NCBI RefSeq assembly: GCF_900188425.1
Contig: NZ_FZON01000003.1
Coordinates: 111,721-175,720, forward strand
Length of the DNA: 64,000 bases
Reading direction: 5' to 3'
From: Antarctobacter heliothermus
Lineage (GTDB): Bacteria; Pseudomonadota; Alphaproteobacteria; Rhodobacterales; Rhodobacteraceae
Numbering within the stretch: position 1 is the stretch's first letter; every line of letters begins with the position of its first letter. The notes below the pieces were generated by a model. It did not search any database. It saw only the letters and a list, made by a program, of their open reading frames with translations, and was not told the origin of the DNA. A program made the translations under genes and the position numbers. Shown here in pieces: positions 19,628-28,509 of the stretch.

Positions 19628-20845
19628 ATGTCGGCACCGCGCGGCGCGCTTTGGTTCATCCTTGCGACCATTTTCATTGATGCCATCGGGATTGGTCTGA
19701 TCTTTCCGATCATGCCCGACCTGATGGAACGTGTCGGGGCCAGCGACACCGCCACTGGCGCGTTCTGGGGCGGGGTGCTGATGTCGGCCTATGCAGGGGC
19801 GCAGTTCTTGTTTTCGCCCGCTGTGGGCGGTATTTCGGACGCGCTGGGGCGCAAGCCGGTGCTGCTGTTCACCCTTGCGGCGCTGGCGGTGGACTATGTC
19901 ATCATGGCGCTGGCGTCGACGTTCTGGGTCTTGCTGATCGGGCGTCTGGTGGCGGGCATCGCCGGGGCGACCTATATCACCGCGACCGCCTATCTGGCCG
20001 ACATCTCGGACCCCAAGGACCGCGCCGCAAACTTTGGCCTGATCGGCGCAACCTTTGGCGTCGGGTTCATCTTTGGCCCGGCCCTGGGCGGTCTGCTGGC
20101 CGGAGTGCACGTGACGGCTCCGTTCTGGGCGGCGGCCGGGCTGGCGGCGGTGAACTTTGCCTTCGGGCTGCTGGTCCTGCCCGAAAGCCTGCCGCCCGCA
20201 AAACGCCGCCCCTTTGACCGGCGTGACCTCAACCCCTTTGCCGCGATACTCAAGGCCGCGCGCCTGCCGGGCCTGATGCTGCCGCTGATCGGTCTGTTCC
20301 TGTTCGAGTTCGCCAACATGGTCTACCCGGTGCTCTGGGCCTTTTGGACGCGTGAGGCGTTTGGCTGGTCCTCTGCCGTCATTGGCCTGTCTCTGGCCGC
20401 TTACGGAGTCGGTGTCGCAATCACCCAAGGCGGGCTGATGCGGGTGCTGATCCCGCGCATCGGCGAATGGCGCACGCTGATGTTCGCCGTGGCGGCGGGC
20501 GTTGTCGCCTCGACGGCCTATGGTCTCATATCGGCGGCCTGGCTGGTCTGGGCCTTCCTGCCGTTTGCCTGCCTGTCGGACATGGCCCCACCCAACGCAA
20601 TCGGCATGGCGTCGAACCTTGTGGACGAGGACCGTCAGGGTCTGTTGCAGGGGGTCATCGCCAGCCTTGCGGCCATCGCCGCCATCCTTGCCCCGTTGAT
20701 TATCACGCCACTCTTCCGTATATTCGCAGCGCCCGACGCGGTTCTCTACCTGCCAGGTGCACCCTTTCTCGTGACAACTGCCCTGTTGTTGGTCAGTGCG
20801 GCGGTATTCTGGCCCATGCGCGCGCATTCCCAAGATGCGGCGTGA
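19628..20845 (+). CDS. MFS drug/metabolite exporter of the TetA type
   Basis: A 405-residue transporter with twelve predicted membrane helices. The opening FILATIFIDAIGIGLIFPIMPDL, the motif SDALGRKPVLLF between helices 2 and 3 and the FGVGFIFGPALGG motif C mark the proton-antiport TetA-like DHA1 branch. It probably exports small amphipathic compounds, though tetracycline resistance should not be inferred. It stands alone, about 40 bases past the atp terminator. Confidence 0.85.
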   Translation: MSAPRGALWFILATIFIDAIGIGLIFPIMPDLMERVGASDTATGAFWGGVLMSAYAGAQFLFSPAVGGISDALGRKPVLLFTLAALAVDYVIMALASTFWVLLIGRLVAGIAGATYITATAYLADISDPKDRAANFGLIGATFGVGFIFGPALGGLLAGVHVTAPFWAAAGLAAVNFAFGLLVLPESLPPAKRRPFDRRDLNPFAAILKAARLPGLMLPLIGLFLFEFANMVYPVLWAFWTREAFGWSSAVIGLSLAAYGVGVAITQGGLMRVLIPRIGEWRTLMFAVAAGVVASTAYGLISAAWLVWAFLPFACLSDMAPPNAIGMASNLVDEDRQGLLQGVIASLAAIAAILAPLIITPLFRIFAAPDAVLYLPGAPFLVTTALLLVSAAVFWPMRAHSQDAA

Positions 20846-20916
20846 GCCTTGCCTTGTGGCGGGTGCCGCCATCTGAAAATAAACTTTCGGTCCCTTTTTT
20901 GTGAAAGCTTGCCCAT

Positions 20917-21567
20917 ATGGTCTTTGACTTTAGTTCCCTGCTGCGTGAATTCATCACGTTGCTGGTGGTGATCGACCCGATCGGCACGCTGCCTGTGTTC
21001 TACTTCGCCACAGCCGCTGTCCCGGCGGCTCTGCATTGGCGCTTTGCCGTGCGGGCGGTCCTTGTCGCCTGGATCGTGCTGATGGGATTCCTTGTGGCCG
21101 GGCAGCTCCTGCTCGAAGGGTTGGGCCTGCGCTTTGGGTCTTTCCAGATTGCCGGGGGCATCGTGCTCTTTCTCTTTGCGATGACCATGATCTTTGGCGA
21201 GTCCAAACCCCAGCGGGAGATCGAAGAGGCCGGGCGCGGCGACCTGTCCGGCGCGGTCTTTCCCTTGGCGATGCCCTCTATTGCCTCTCCGGGTGCCATG
21301 CTGGCCATCGTGGTGCTGACCGACAACCACAAGAACTCGATCCCTGACCAATTGGTCACCGCGGGTCTGCTGACGGTCATCCTTGCCCTGACGCTGGTTC
21401 TGCTGCTGTTGGGGACGTTCCTGAAAAAGGTACTGGGAAATTCCGGCGCCTCGGTCATTTCCCGCGTGATGGGGATCATCCTTGCCACGGTCGCGGTGGA
21501 TGCCATCCTTGTCGGGCTGGATGCGGTTGGTGTCCTGACCGTTGATGCACCCACAAGCCTACTCTGA
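20917..21567 (+). CDS. MarC family integral membrane protein
   Basis: A 216-residue protein with six predicted membrane helices. The N-terminal LLREFITLLVVIDPIGTLPVF and the central GGIVLFLFAMTMIFGE and PLAMPSIASPGAMLAIVVL are typical of the MarC (UPF0056) family. Despite its name MarC is not needed for multiple-antibiotic resistance, and the family has no agreed function. It follows the MFS gene by 71 bases on the same strand. Confidence 0.85.
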   Translation: MVFDFSSLLREFITLLVVIDPIGTLPVFYFATAAVPAALHWRFAVRAVLVAWIVLMGFLVAGQLLLEGLGLRFGSFQIAGGIVLFLFAMTMIFGESKPQREIEEAGRGDLSGAVFPLAMPSIASPGAMLAIVVLTDNHKNSIPDQLVTAGLLTVILALTLVLLLLGTFLKKVLGNSGASVISRVMGIILATVAVDAILVGLDAVGVLTVDAPTSLL

Positions 21568-21642
21568 GTGTAACTGCCTTGCGCCCTTCACATTTTTGCC
21601 GGATTGCCCAATTATTCACAGTGCGCGAACAAAGGGCATGAA

Positions 21643-21993
21643 ATGAAGAAACTGACCGGCAGCCGAATTGGCGTGGACCAAGGCGACGATGAAGTCTTTT
21701 CGGAATTTGCCACAGGTGGCGAGATGTGGACCGGAGAGGGCAGCCGCGAGCGCCGAAAACGCGTCCGTTTTTCCGAAGCCTTCCGCACGCCGCCTGCGGT
21801 TCATGTGGGCCTGTCGCTTTGGGATGTGGATCAGCGCGCCAACGTCCGCGCCGAACTCGTTGCCGAAAACATCGGCAAGGAGGCGTTCGATCTGGTCTTT
21901 CGCACCTGGGCCGATACCCGCATTGCGCGCGTTCGGCTCAGCTGGATGGCCCTCGGTGAGGTGTCCAGCGAGGACGACTGGGATCTTTACTGA
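21643..21993 (+). CDS. H-type lectin domain protein
   Basis: A 116-residue protein whose residues about 45-110 match the H-type lectin fold (pfam09458), known from snail agglutinin and Dictyostelium discoidin: VRFSEAFRTPPAVHVGLSLWDVDQRANVRAELVAENI then FRTWADTRIARVRLSWMALG. In eukaryotes this domain binds N-acetylgalactosamine. There is no signal peptide, so it may act in the cytoplasm or leave by another route. ATG 21643 is chosen because AAAGGG lies six bases upstream. Its last seven bases overlap the end of the convergent cytochrome gene. Confidence 0.75.
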   Translation: MKKLTGSRIGVDQGDDEVFSEFATGGEMWTGEGSRERRKRVRFSEAFRTPPAVHVGLSLWDVDQRANVRAELVAENIGKEAFDLVFRTWADTRIARVRLSWMALGEVSSEDDWDLY

Positions 21994-22490
21994 GCGTTCT
22001 GCGGCGGCAGGTTCGTGGTCAGACGCTCTAGGATCACCGGAACCTCCTCTGGCGTCAGCCTGCCGTGCTCTGCCAGAAAATCGGCAATGTCGCGCCCGCT
22101 GTAGCGCCCGGTCAACTGACCGTCCCGGGTGATCAGCTTGACCTCGGACAACAGAACAGCGCGCTGATGGCAAACATAACATTTCTGCTGAAACAGCTGG
22201 CTGCCCTCCTGGATGGACGTGAAATGCCGCATCAGCACAGCGACCTCTGCCGCCGAAATCCGTCCGTGCCCGGACGCAAGGAACTCGAACACCGGCACGC
22301 CGTTGCTGCGACCCACCAGGCCGTCGCCGGTCATCATCAGGCTTTCAAACACAAAATCGCCCGCATGGGCGGCATGGCATTTGGCGCAGGCGCCTTCATA
22401 CAGTTGATGCGCATCGGTCTGCTGCGCCGAGACCTCAAAGGCCCCCAGCAGCGCCACCAGACCGATCAGCCAAACCCTTGTGAACGACAT
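21987..22490 (-). CDS. exported two-haem cytochrome c-like protein
   Basis: A 167-residue protein with a signal peptide (MSFTRVWLIGLVALLGAFEVSA) and two CxxCH haem-c motifs, CAKCH and CYVCH, about 75 residues apart. Each is followed by a similar short helical module (SNGVPVFEFLASGHGRISAAEV and SGRDIADFLAEHGRLTPEEV), so the protein is an internal duplication of a mini-cytochrome unit. It probably carries electrons in the periplasm. I prefer ATG 22490 because GAGG precedes it and the signal peptide starts there; in-frame ATGs at 22502 and 22532 are possible. Confidence 0.75.
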   Translation of the reverse strand: MSFTRVWLIGLVALLGAFEVSAQQTDAHQLYEGACAKCHAAHAGDFVFESLMMTGDGLVGRSNGVPVFEFLASGHGRISAAEVAVLMRHFTSIQEGSQLFQQKCYVCHQRAVLLSEVKLITRDGQLTGRYSGRDIADFLAEHGRLTPEEVPVILERLTTNLPPQNAQ

Positions 22491-22577
22491 CGCATACCTC
22501 ATCCTGAGCTGTTTGCCAGATTGCATGTGCATCCGGCGCGCTCCATGATCCGCGTCAAACCGGGCCCCGACGGCCCC

Positions 22578-23585
22578 TCAGAGGATTCCCTCGTAGATCG
22601 GTCCCAGCGTTCCGGTTTCAAACAGCGACGACACGCTGGTGCCGTTCCAGATGTTCAGGATCGCCTGCGCTAACATCGGCGCGGTCGGCAGGATGCGGAT
22701 GTTCGGCGCGGCGGCAACGGCGGCAGAGGGCTGGATCGAATCCGTCAGCACCAGCGATTTCATCACTGAATTCGTGATCCGCTCGACCGCCGGTCCGGAC
22801 ATGACGCCGTGGCTGATATAGGCATGAACCTCGGTCGCGCCGTGTTCCATCAGCACCTCCGCCGCCTTGCACAGGGTGCCCGCCGTGTCACACATGTCGT
22901 CCACGATGATGCAGCGTTTGCCCTCGACGCTGCCGATCACCGTCATTTCGGCCACTTCACCCGGCTTTTCGCGGCGCTTGTCGACAATCGACAGAGGGGC
23001 CTCGATCCGCTTGGCCAGCTCGCGCGCCCGCGCCACGCCGCCGACGTCGGGCGAAATCACCATCACGTCGCTGAGATCCTCGAACTGGTTCTTGATATCC
23101 AGCGCAAAGATCGGCGAGGCATAGAGGTTGTCAACCGGAATATCGAAAAAGCCCTGGATCTGGGCCGCGTGCAGGTCCATCGTCAGCACCCGTTCGATCC
23201 CGGCCTCGGCGATCATGTTCGCCACCAGCTTGGCGGTGATCGGTGTGCGCGCCTTGGTACGGCGATCCTGTCGGGCATAGCCGAAATAGGGGATCACGGC
23301 GGTGATGCGCGCCGCCGACGACCGGCGCAAAGCGTCGGCCATGATCAGCAGTTCCATCAAGTTGTCGTTCGCCGGGTTCGACGTCGACTGCATGATGAAC
23401 ATATCCTCGCCGCGGACGTTCTCGAACACCTCGACAAAGATTTCCTGATCGTTGAACTGTTCGACACGGGCGTCGACCAGTTTGACGCTCATCCCGCGAT
23501 ACAGCGACATGCGGCGGGCGACGGCTTCGGCCAACGGTCTGTTGGCGTTACCGGAAATGATCTTGGGTTCGATGACGGTGGGCAT
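22578..23585 (-). CDS. prs: ribose-phosphate pyrophosphokinase (PRPP synthetase)
   Basis: A 335-residue enzyme that makes PRPP from ribose 5-phosphate and ATP for nucleotide, His and Trp synthesis. Signatures are [15 protein letters not shown] at the N-terminus, the flexible catalytic stretch [12 protein letters not shown], the ribose-phosphate motif DMLMISPDVGG-like [18 protein letters not shown], and the PRPP-binding [14 protein letters not shown]. The start is ATG 23585 ([13 protein letters not shown]); upstream codons are not protein-like. The length is about 20 residues more than E. coli Prs. Confidence 0.95.
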   Translation of the reverse strand: MPTVIEPKIISGNANRPLAEAVARRMSLYRGMSVKLVDARVEQFNDQEIFVEVFENVRGEDMFIMQSTSNPANDNLMELLIMADALRRSSAARITAVIPYFGYARQDRRTKARTPITAKLVANMIAEAGIERVLTMDLHAAQIQGFFDIPVDNLYASPIFALDIKNQFEDLSDVMVISPDVGGVARARELAKRIEAPLSIVDKRREKPGEVAEMTVIGSVEGKRCIIVDDMCDTAGTLCKAAEVLMEHGATEVHAYISHGVMSGPAVERITNSVMKSLVLTDSIQPSAAVAAAPNIRILPTAPMLAQAILNIWNGTSVSSLFETGTLGPIYEGIL

Positions 23586-23682
23586 GGGGCATGGCCTTCG
23601 GCAGGTGACGGATTCGTGACATTGCGGTCCGGTTAGCATGCGCCTAACGTCTGCGCCAGCGCAGGACCCAGGAGGCGACGAC

Positions 23683-24282
23683 ATGGCCCATATCGACTAT
23701 TTCCTTTCCACGATTTCCCCCTTCACCTATTTCGCGGGTTTGCGGCTGGAGGAGATCGCCGCCAAACACGGCGCCACCATCGCCTACAAGCCGATCGACA
23801 TCATCGCCCTGTTCGGGCGCACCGGCGGCACCCCTCCGGGGCAACGGCACCAGAATCGGCAGGCGTACCGGCTGCAGGAGCTGGCGCGCGCCTCGGCCAA
23901 GACCGGACTGCCCTATCACGAAAAACCAGCGCATTTCCCGACCAATGCCGCGCCGTCCTCCTACGCGGTGATCGCGGCGCAAAAGGCGGGTGGCGGCGAC
24001 CTGGGCAAACTGTGTCACAGCCTGCTCGCGGCCGTCTGGGCCGAAGAAAGGGATATTGCAGAGGATGCGGTGATCAAATCCTGCCTCGAAGGTGCGGGCT
24101 TTGACCCCGCGCTGGCCGACACCGGCCTGCTGACCGGGGCAGAGATCTATCCAGCCAACCTCGAAGAGGCGGTTGAAAAAGGCGTGTTCGGCGCGCCCTT
24201 TTACGTCGTGGACAGCGGCCAGCTGTTCTGGGGCAATGACCGGCTTGACGATCTGGACGCGCATCTCGCGGGCAAGCTCTGA
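23683..24282 (+). CDS. 2-hydroxychromene-2-carboxylate isomerase / DsbA-fold oxidoreductase-like
   Basis: A 199-residue thioredoxin-fold protein of the DsbA/GST-kappa branch. The N-terminal [23 protein letters not shown] has the SPFxYFA site of chromene-carboxylate isomerases in place of a CxxC, and the C-terminal [23 protein letters not shown] is the family's cis-Pro and substrate segment. Such enzymes use glutathione to isomerise a ring-cleavage product. No aromatic pathway is nearby, so the physiological substrate is open. ATG 23683 follows AGGAGG, and the next gene overlaps the stop by one base. Confidence 0.8.
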   Translation: MAHIDYFLSTISPFTYFAGLRLEEIAAKHGATIAYKPIDIIALFGRTGGTPPGQRHQNRQAYRLQELARASAKTGLPYHEKPAHFPTNAAPSSYAVIAAQKAGGGDLGKLCHSLLAAVWAEERDIAEDAVIKSCLEGAGFDPALADTGLLTGAEIYPANLEEAVEKGVFGAPFYVVDSGQLFWGNDRLDDLDAHLAGKL

Positions 24283-25094
24283 TGCGTGACCACAGCGCCG
24301 GTTCTGACCTGAACTGGCGCACATGGGGAAACGGGCCAGCCCAAGTGCTGGCCCTGCACTGCGGTCTGGGACAGGGCGGAATGTGGCGGGCGGCGGCCGC
24401 GCCGCTGTTGGATCGCTGCACTGTGCGCGCGCCCGATCTGCCGGGGCATGGCAAAAGCCCGCCGTTCCCGGTTGGCGAGGACGTGCACGACGCGGCCTGC
24501 GCCACCGTGCGCCCGCACCTGACCGATGGCATCCACCTTGTCGGCCACAGCTTTGGGGCGACCCTTGCCCTGCGCCTCGCACTGGGGTCGCCCGCGCGGA
24601 TCGCCTCGCTGACGCTGATAGAGCCGGTGTTCTTTGCCGCCGCCGCCGACAGCGCGCTCAAACGCGACCACAAGGCGGCGGAGGACGCGCTGTACGCCGA
24701 ATGTGAAGCAGGCAACCTGAGGCAAGGCGCGCGGCTGTTCAACCGGCTGTGGGGCGGCGGCGTGCCTTGGGACAGCTTTCCGGACAAGGTGCAGCAAGCC
24801 ATGGCCCGGCAGATGCCCTTTGTCTGCGCCACCGAACCGGCGCTTTGGCAGGACCGTGCAGGGATGCTGGCAAAAGGCGGGCTAGAGCGGATTACATGTC
24901 CGGTCTCCCTGTTGCGCGGATCGCAAACCGTGCCGATCATCGCAGAGGTTCACAAAGGTCTCATGGACCGCCTGCCCCTGGCCCGCGAAACCGTCGTCGA
25001 GGGCGCGGGCCACATGGTGCTGCTCAGCCATCCGCAGGCGGTCACACAGGCGCTTGCCAAGGCGCTCACCGACCCCAACGCTTCTTCTTTGTAA
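24282..25094 (+). CDS. alpha/beta hydrolase
   Basis: A 270-residue alpha/beta hydrolase. The oxyanion region LALHCGLGQGGMW, the nucleophile elbow LVGHSFGATLAL with Ser, and a C-terminal EGAGHMVLLSHP with the catalytic His are all present. The start codon shares a base with the upstream isomerase stop (TGATG), so the two are one transcript. Substrate unknown. The last residues (ASSL and the TAA stop) are encoded inside copy B of a dispersed repeat, so the C-terminus may be of recent origin. Confidence 0.82.
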   Translation: MRDHSAGSDLNWRTWGNGPAQVLALHCGLGQGGMWRAAAAPLLDRCTVRAPDLPGHGKSPPFPVGEDVHDAACATVRPHLTDGIHLVGHSFGATLALRLALGSPARIASLTLIEPVFFAAAADSALKRDHKAAEDALYAECEAGNLRQGARLFNRLWGGGVPWDSFPDKVQQAMARQMPFVCATEPALWQDRAGMLAKGGLERITCPVSLLRGSQTVPIIAEVHKGLMDRLPLARETVVEGAGHMVLLSHPQAVTQALAKALTDPNASSL

Positions 25095-25138
25095 AAACAC
25101 CCCGGGGGGAGGCCGAAGGCCGGGGGGCAGCGCCCCCT
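25081..25138 (+). repeat. dispersed gene-end repeat, copy B
   Basis: This copy starts CTTCTTCTTTG, continues TAAAAACACCCCGGGGGGAG and ends GGGGGCAGCGCCCCC. It is in sense orientation at the end of the alpha/beta hydrolase gene and supplies its stop codon (TAA 25092-25094). Its far end touches the convergent plsY stop. Compare copies at 2577 and 48611-48752. Confidence 0.75.
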
Positions 25139-25728
25139 TACTTTTGCCCGATCTTTGGCTCTGTCCCGGCGCGCAGCCGCGCGATATTGGCCGAATGCCG
25201 CCACCAGACCAGCGCCGCCAGCACCACGCCGCTGACCAGCAGTTCGGGCCGCCCCGTCACCACCATCCAGACCAGCGACCCGGCCGAGGCCGCCAGCGCC
25301 CCCACCGACGACACCCGCGACAGATAGGCCGCCAGCGCCCATGTGGCGCAGCACAGCAGGCCCACCGGCCAGGCCAGTGCCAGCATCAGGCCCAGAAATG
25401 TCGCCACGCCCTTGCCGCCCTTGAAGCCCAGCCAGACCGGAAAGCAATGCCCGGCAAAGGCCGCGACACCGGCCACCTGCATGACCCAGATATCGCCGCC
25501 AAAACCCCAGGCCAGCAGCACCGCCATGGCCCCCTTGCCGCCGTCCAGCAGCAGCGTCGCCAGGGCGGCAGGTTTGTTGCCGGTGCGCAGCACGTTGGTG
25601 GCGCCGATGTTGCCCGACCCGATCTTGCGCAGATCACCCAGCCCCATGGCGCGAGAGATCAGCACACCAAAGGGCACTGAACCCAGCAGATAGCCCAGAA
25701 CCGCCCAGAGGATCATCATGCCGCTCAT
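25138..25728 (-). CDS. plsY: acyl-phosphate:glycerol-3-phosphate acyltransferase PlsY
   Basis: A 196-residue inner-membrane enzyme that makes lysophosphatidate from acyl phosphate, the first acylation in phospholipid synthesis. The PlsY motifs are visible: SVPFGVLISR, GSGNIGATNVLRTGNK with the active-site Ser/Arg region, and FKGGKGVATFLG. About five membrane helices. ATG 25728 overlaps the pyrX stop by four bases (ATGA); an alternative ATG at 25719 has GAGGG at better spacing. It is the last gene of the pyrB-pyrX operon. Confidence 0.92.
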   Translation of the reverse strand: MSGMMILWAVLGYLLGSVPFGVLISRAMGLGDLRKIGSGNIGATNVLRTGNKPAALATLLLDGGKGAMAVLLAWGFGGDIWVMQVAGVAAFAGHCFPVWLGFKGGKGVATFLGLMLALAWPVGLLCCATWALAAYLSRVSSVGALAASAGSLVWMVVTGRPELLVSGVVLAALVWWRHSANIARLRAGTEPKIGQK

Positions 25729-27026
25729 CCCTCGAATACCCGTCGTCCGCCGACCCATGTGCCCAGAACGCGCCCTTGCAGACGTGCGCCGTCAAACGGC
25801 GTGTTCTTGGATTTTGAGCGCAGCTTGAACCTGTCCAGCACAATCGGCTTGTCCGCGTCGAACAGCACAAGATCCGCAGGCGCACCCTTGGCGATCCGCC
25901 CGCAATCCAGACCCAGCCGCCGCGCCGGGTTATACGACAGCGCGCGAAACAGCGTGGTCAGCTCCAACTCCCCGCCGTGATACAGGCGCAGCAACACCGG
26001 CAGCATGGTTTCCAGCCCCACAGCCCCGCTGGCGGCCTCTTCAAACGGCAGGCGCTTGCTCTCCTCGTCCTGCGGCGAGTGATAGCTGCCGATGATGTCG
26101 ATCAGCCCGCTGCGGACCGCCTCGACAATCGCTTGCCGGTCCTCCTCAGAGCGCAGCGGCGGTGTCACCTTGAAGAAGGTGCGATAGTCGGCCACGTCCA
26201 ACTCATTCAGCGTCAGGTGATGCATCGAGGTGCCGGCGGTCACGTCAAAGCCGTTGGCCTTGGCGCGTTCCAGCGCGGGCAGGGCGCGGGCGGTGGTGAT
26301 CTTGTCGGCGTGATAGCGCACGCCCGTCATCTCGATCAGGGCGATGTCGCGGTCCAGCCCCATGCGTTCCGCCATCGGCGACACGGCGGGCAGGCCGCGC
26401 AGGGTCGCGAACTTGCCGCTGGTCACCGACGCCCCCTTGGACAGGCCGGGGTCCTGCGGGTGGGCGATGATCAACGCGCCAAGGCTGCGGGCATAGGTCA
26501 TGGCACGGCTGAGCACCTTGGTGTCGCTGACCACATGGGTGCAATCGGTAAAGGCCACTGCCCCGGCATCCATCAGAAAGCCGATCTCTGTCATTTCGCG
26601 CCCCTGCCGCCCCTTGGTCAGGGCGGCCATGGGCAGGACGTTGACAGGGGCCTCTTCCATCGCGCGGCGGCGGATGAACTCCAGCGCCTCTGGCGTGTCG
26701 ATGCAGGGCAGGGTGTCGGGCCGGGTGACCATGGTGGTCACGCCACCCGCCGCCGCCGCCTGACCGGCGCTGCCATAGCTTTCCTTGTGCCGCTCTCCCG
26801 GCTCTCCGACCTTGACGCCGATGTCGACAATGCCGGGGGCGAGAAAGGCATTGCCCGCGTCGACACGATCCGGCGAGATGTTTCGCGCGCGAAACATATC
26901 TTCAATATCAATGCCTTGCGTTAATACTTCGGTAATCTTTCCGGCCTCGACCAGCACCGCGCCGGGGGTGATGGTGCCAGCCTCGGGGTCGATCAGTCGG
27001 GCGTTGTGGATCAGTGTCGTGGTCAT
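25725..27026 (-). CDS. pyrX: non-catalytic dihydroorotase homologue (PyrX / PyrC')
   Basis: A 433-residue amidohydrolase-fold protein aligned along its length with dihydroorotase (TAGTSMHHLTLNELDV, NPARRLGL). Key catalytic residues are missing. The usual D-x-H-x-H metal motif reads DIGVKVGEPG, so both histidines are Gly70 and Lys72. The usual DHAPH Asp near residue 318 reads GSYHSPQDEESKR. It should therefore not cleave dihydroorotate. Family precedent in Pseudomonas is an inactive subunit needed to assemble active aspartate transcarbamoylase, and pyrB is in the same operon. An active pyrC must lie elsewhere. Confidence 0.88.
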   Translation of the reverse strand: MTTTLIHNARLIDPEAGTITPGAVLVEAGKITEVLTQGIDIEDMFRARNISPDRVDAGNAFLAPGIVDIGVKVGEPGERHKESYGSAGQAAAAGGVTTMVTRPDTLPCIDTPEALEFIRRRAMEEAPVNVLPMAALTKGRQGREMTEIGFLMDAGAVAFTDCTHVVSDTKVLSRAMTYARSLGALIIAHPQDPGLSKGASVTSGKFATLRGLPAVSPMAERMGLDRDIALIEMTGVRYHADKITTARALPALERAKANGFDVTAGTSMHHLTLNELDVADYRTFFKVTPPLRSEEDRQAIVEAVRSGLIDIIGSYHSPQDEESKRLPFEEAASGAVGLETMLPVLLRLYHGGELELTTLFRALSYNPARRLGLDCGRIAKGAPADLVLFDADKPIVLDRFKLRSKSKNTPFDGARLQGRVLGTWVGGRRVFEG

Positions 27027-27409
27027 TCGTGGCCTCGTGGGCGGGCGGCCTCGATGCGGGCCTTGGTGGCCTGCGGGTCCGCCTGAAACTTGATCAGGTG
27101 TTTGTCGCCAGTCCGGGTGATCACCTGAACGGCGGCCCCGATGGTGCGCAGTTTGTCGATGTCGGACAACGCCACGCGGCGGCCCTGTGGCCCTTCGAGC
27201 GTGTCGCCGGTCATTTGCCAGATATGGCCCATTTCCTCATCCATCAGATACCAGCCACGCAGCGCGACGGCGGCCAACCCGCCGATGGCGCCGGTCCAGA
27301 CATGCGGATTGCCCAGCGCCCAGAGGATCGCCATGCCGACCGCCATCGCCACGGCGGCCATGATCCAGTGGGTGCGGATATAGGTGAGACGGTCAGGTGG
27401 GAATGTCAT
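27023..27409 (-). CDS. unknown membrane protein in the pyrB-pyrX operon
   Basis: A 128-residue protein with two hydrophobic segments (about residues 15-32 and 36-50, WIMAAVAMAVGMAILWAL and WTGAIGGLAAVALRGWYL), then a soluble beta-rich domain of about 75 residues (WQMTGDTLEGPQGRRVALSDID) that looks like a small PH-like domain. It overlaps both neighbours by four bases (ATGA), so its amount is tied to theirs. No function is known to me. Confidence 0.65.
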   Translation of the reverse strand: MTFPPDRLTYIRTHWIMAAVAMAVGMAILWALGNPHVWTGAIGGLAAVALRGWYLMDEEMGHIWQMTGDTLEGPQGRRVALSDIDKLRTIGAAVQVITRTGDKHLIKFQADPQATKARIEAARPRGHE

Positions 27410-27951
27410 GGCTCGCCCCGTTGAATGTCGCGAAACAGGCCATAGACCTCACGCGCGTCGGCGATATGTTCAAAGCCGATGCGCACGTCGCGGTAGCCGT
27501 TCTTGGTCCGCTGCCGTTCTGTGGCAAAGAACACCGACCCCAGCGCGCCGGTCTCCAGCGTCAGCGGGCTGTCCTTGGCAATCGGATAACTCTTGAGCGT
27601 CTTGCCGCGCAGCGGCACGTTGGACGCAACAAAGGCGCGCTGATCGGTCAGCGTGTACCAGGTGTGTCGGCGCAGATAGGGACGCCCCAGCACCGGCCAC
27701 AGCACAATGGCCACGCCGACGCCGAAATGCAGCAGGCCGAACATCCAGAACGATCCGCCCGCGCCCCACACCAGCGCCATCCAGACCAGCGCAAAACCAC
27801 CAAAGAACAGCCCGAACACCATCAACGCATAGTCGCCGCCGCGCAGGTGGATGCCGCTGTCGGGGCGGCCTTGCCAGTGGATCGACTCGCCGGGATCAAG
27901 AATGCCGTCCCAACCGGGCGGCGCCTGGGCGGGGGCGTCGGGCAGGGTCAT
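27406..27951 (-). CDS. unknown membrane protein with bacterial PH-like domain, pyrB-pyrX operon
   Basis: A 181-residue protein. Residues about 20-32 read LDPGESIHWQGRPDSG, the opening typical of bacterial PH-domain membrane proteins. Two membrane helices follow (YALMVFGLFFGGFALVWMALVW and MFGLLHFGVGVAIVLWPVLG), then RRHTWYTLTDQRAFV leads into a beta-rich PH-like domain. It overlaps the next gene by four bases. Genes like this are sometimes labelled as aspartate carbamoyltransferase parts only because of their location; the sequence shows no such relation. Confidence 0.7.
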   Translation of the reverse strand: MTLPDAPAQAPPGWDGILDPGESIHWQGRPDSGIHLRGGDYALMVFGLFFGGFALVWMALVWGAGGSFWMFGLLHFGVGVAIVLWPVLGRPYLRRHTWYTLTDQRAFVASNVPLRGKTLKSYPIAKDSPLTLETGALGSVFFATERQRTKNGYRDVRIGFEHIADAREVYGLFRDIQRGEP

Positions 27952-27966
27952 GTCAGGCCACCCCGC

Positions 27967-28509
27967 TCATACCAGCGCCAGCCAGAGCACCAGCGCCAGA
28001 ACCAGCGCGATGGCGGCCAGGATCAGCTTGAGCAGACCGGAATTGCCGCGAGAGGTGGAGGCGGGCGCGCCGCCCGATCCCTGCCCGCGCGCGGATTTGG
28101 ACGTGACCTTGGGGCCCTTGGGGGCCGGGCGCGCGCCGGAATAGCTGCCGATCAGTTTGAGCGGGCTGGAAATGGTCAGGGTCTGCGAGGTCGCATCGAA
28201 GGCCTGCGGCGGCAGCACAAGGACATGGCCCCGGAGCGCATCAAGACGCGTCCGGTCATCGCCCAATGCGCGGGCCTGTACGTCATATGCCTCTGCAAGG
28301 TAGCGCGACAGCGGCATCTCGTCCAAATCCCGGATCGACACGACGTCGACAAACGCCTCTCGCAGACGAAGGGCCCCAAGCGCGTATTTCAGCGGCCACT
28401 CGCCAGTCCCCGCCATCTGGGTGAATCGCTCGACCGCCTCGGGCGGCAGATCCAGATGCAGCACACGCACCGTGCCGGTGTCCGAACTGTTAACCTCAAC
28501 CTGTGTCAT
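27967..28509 (-). CDS. unknown C-tail-anchored protein following pyrB
   Basis: A 180-residue protein with a soluble N-terminal domain (about residues 1-125), a low-complexity basic/Gly/Ser linker ([20 protein letters not shown]) and a single C-terminal membrane helix ([22 protein letters not shown]). It starts within the pyrB stop (ATGA overlap) and so depends on pyrB translation. The topology suggests a cytoplasmic domain tethered to the inner membrane. No recognised family. Confidence 0.65.
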   Translation of the reverse strand: MTQVEVNSSDTGTVRVLHLDLPPEAVERFTQMAGTGEWPLKYALGALRLREAFVDVVSIRDLDEMPLSRYLAEAYDVQARALGDDRTRLDALRGHVLVLPPQAFDATSQTLTISSPLKLIGSYSGARPAPKGPKVTSKSARGQGSGGAPASTSRGNSGLLKLILAAIALVLALVLWLALV

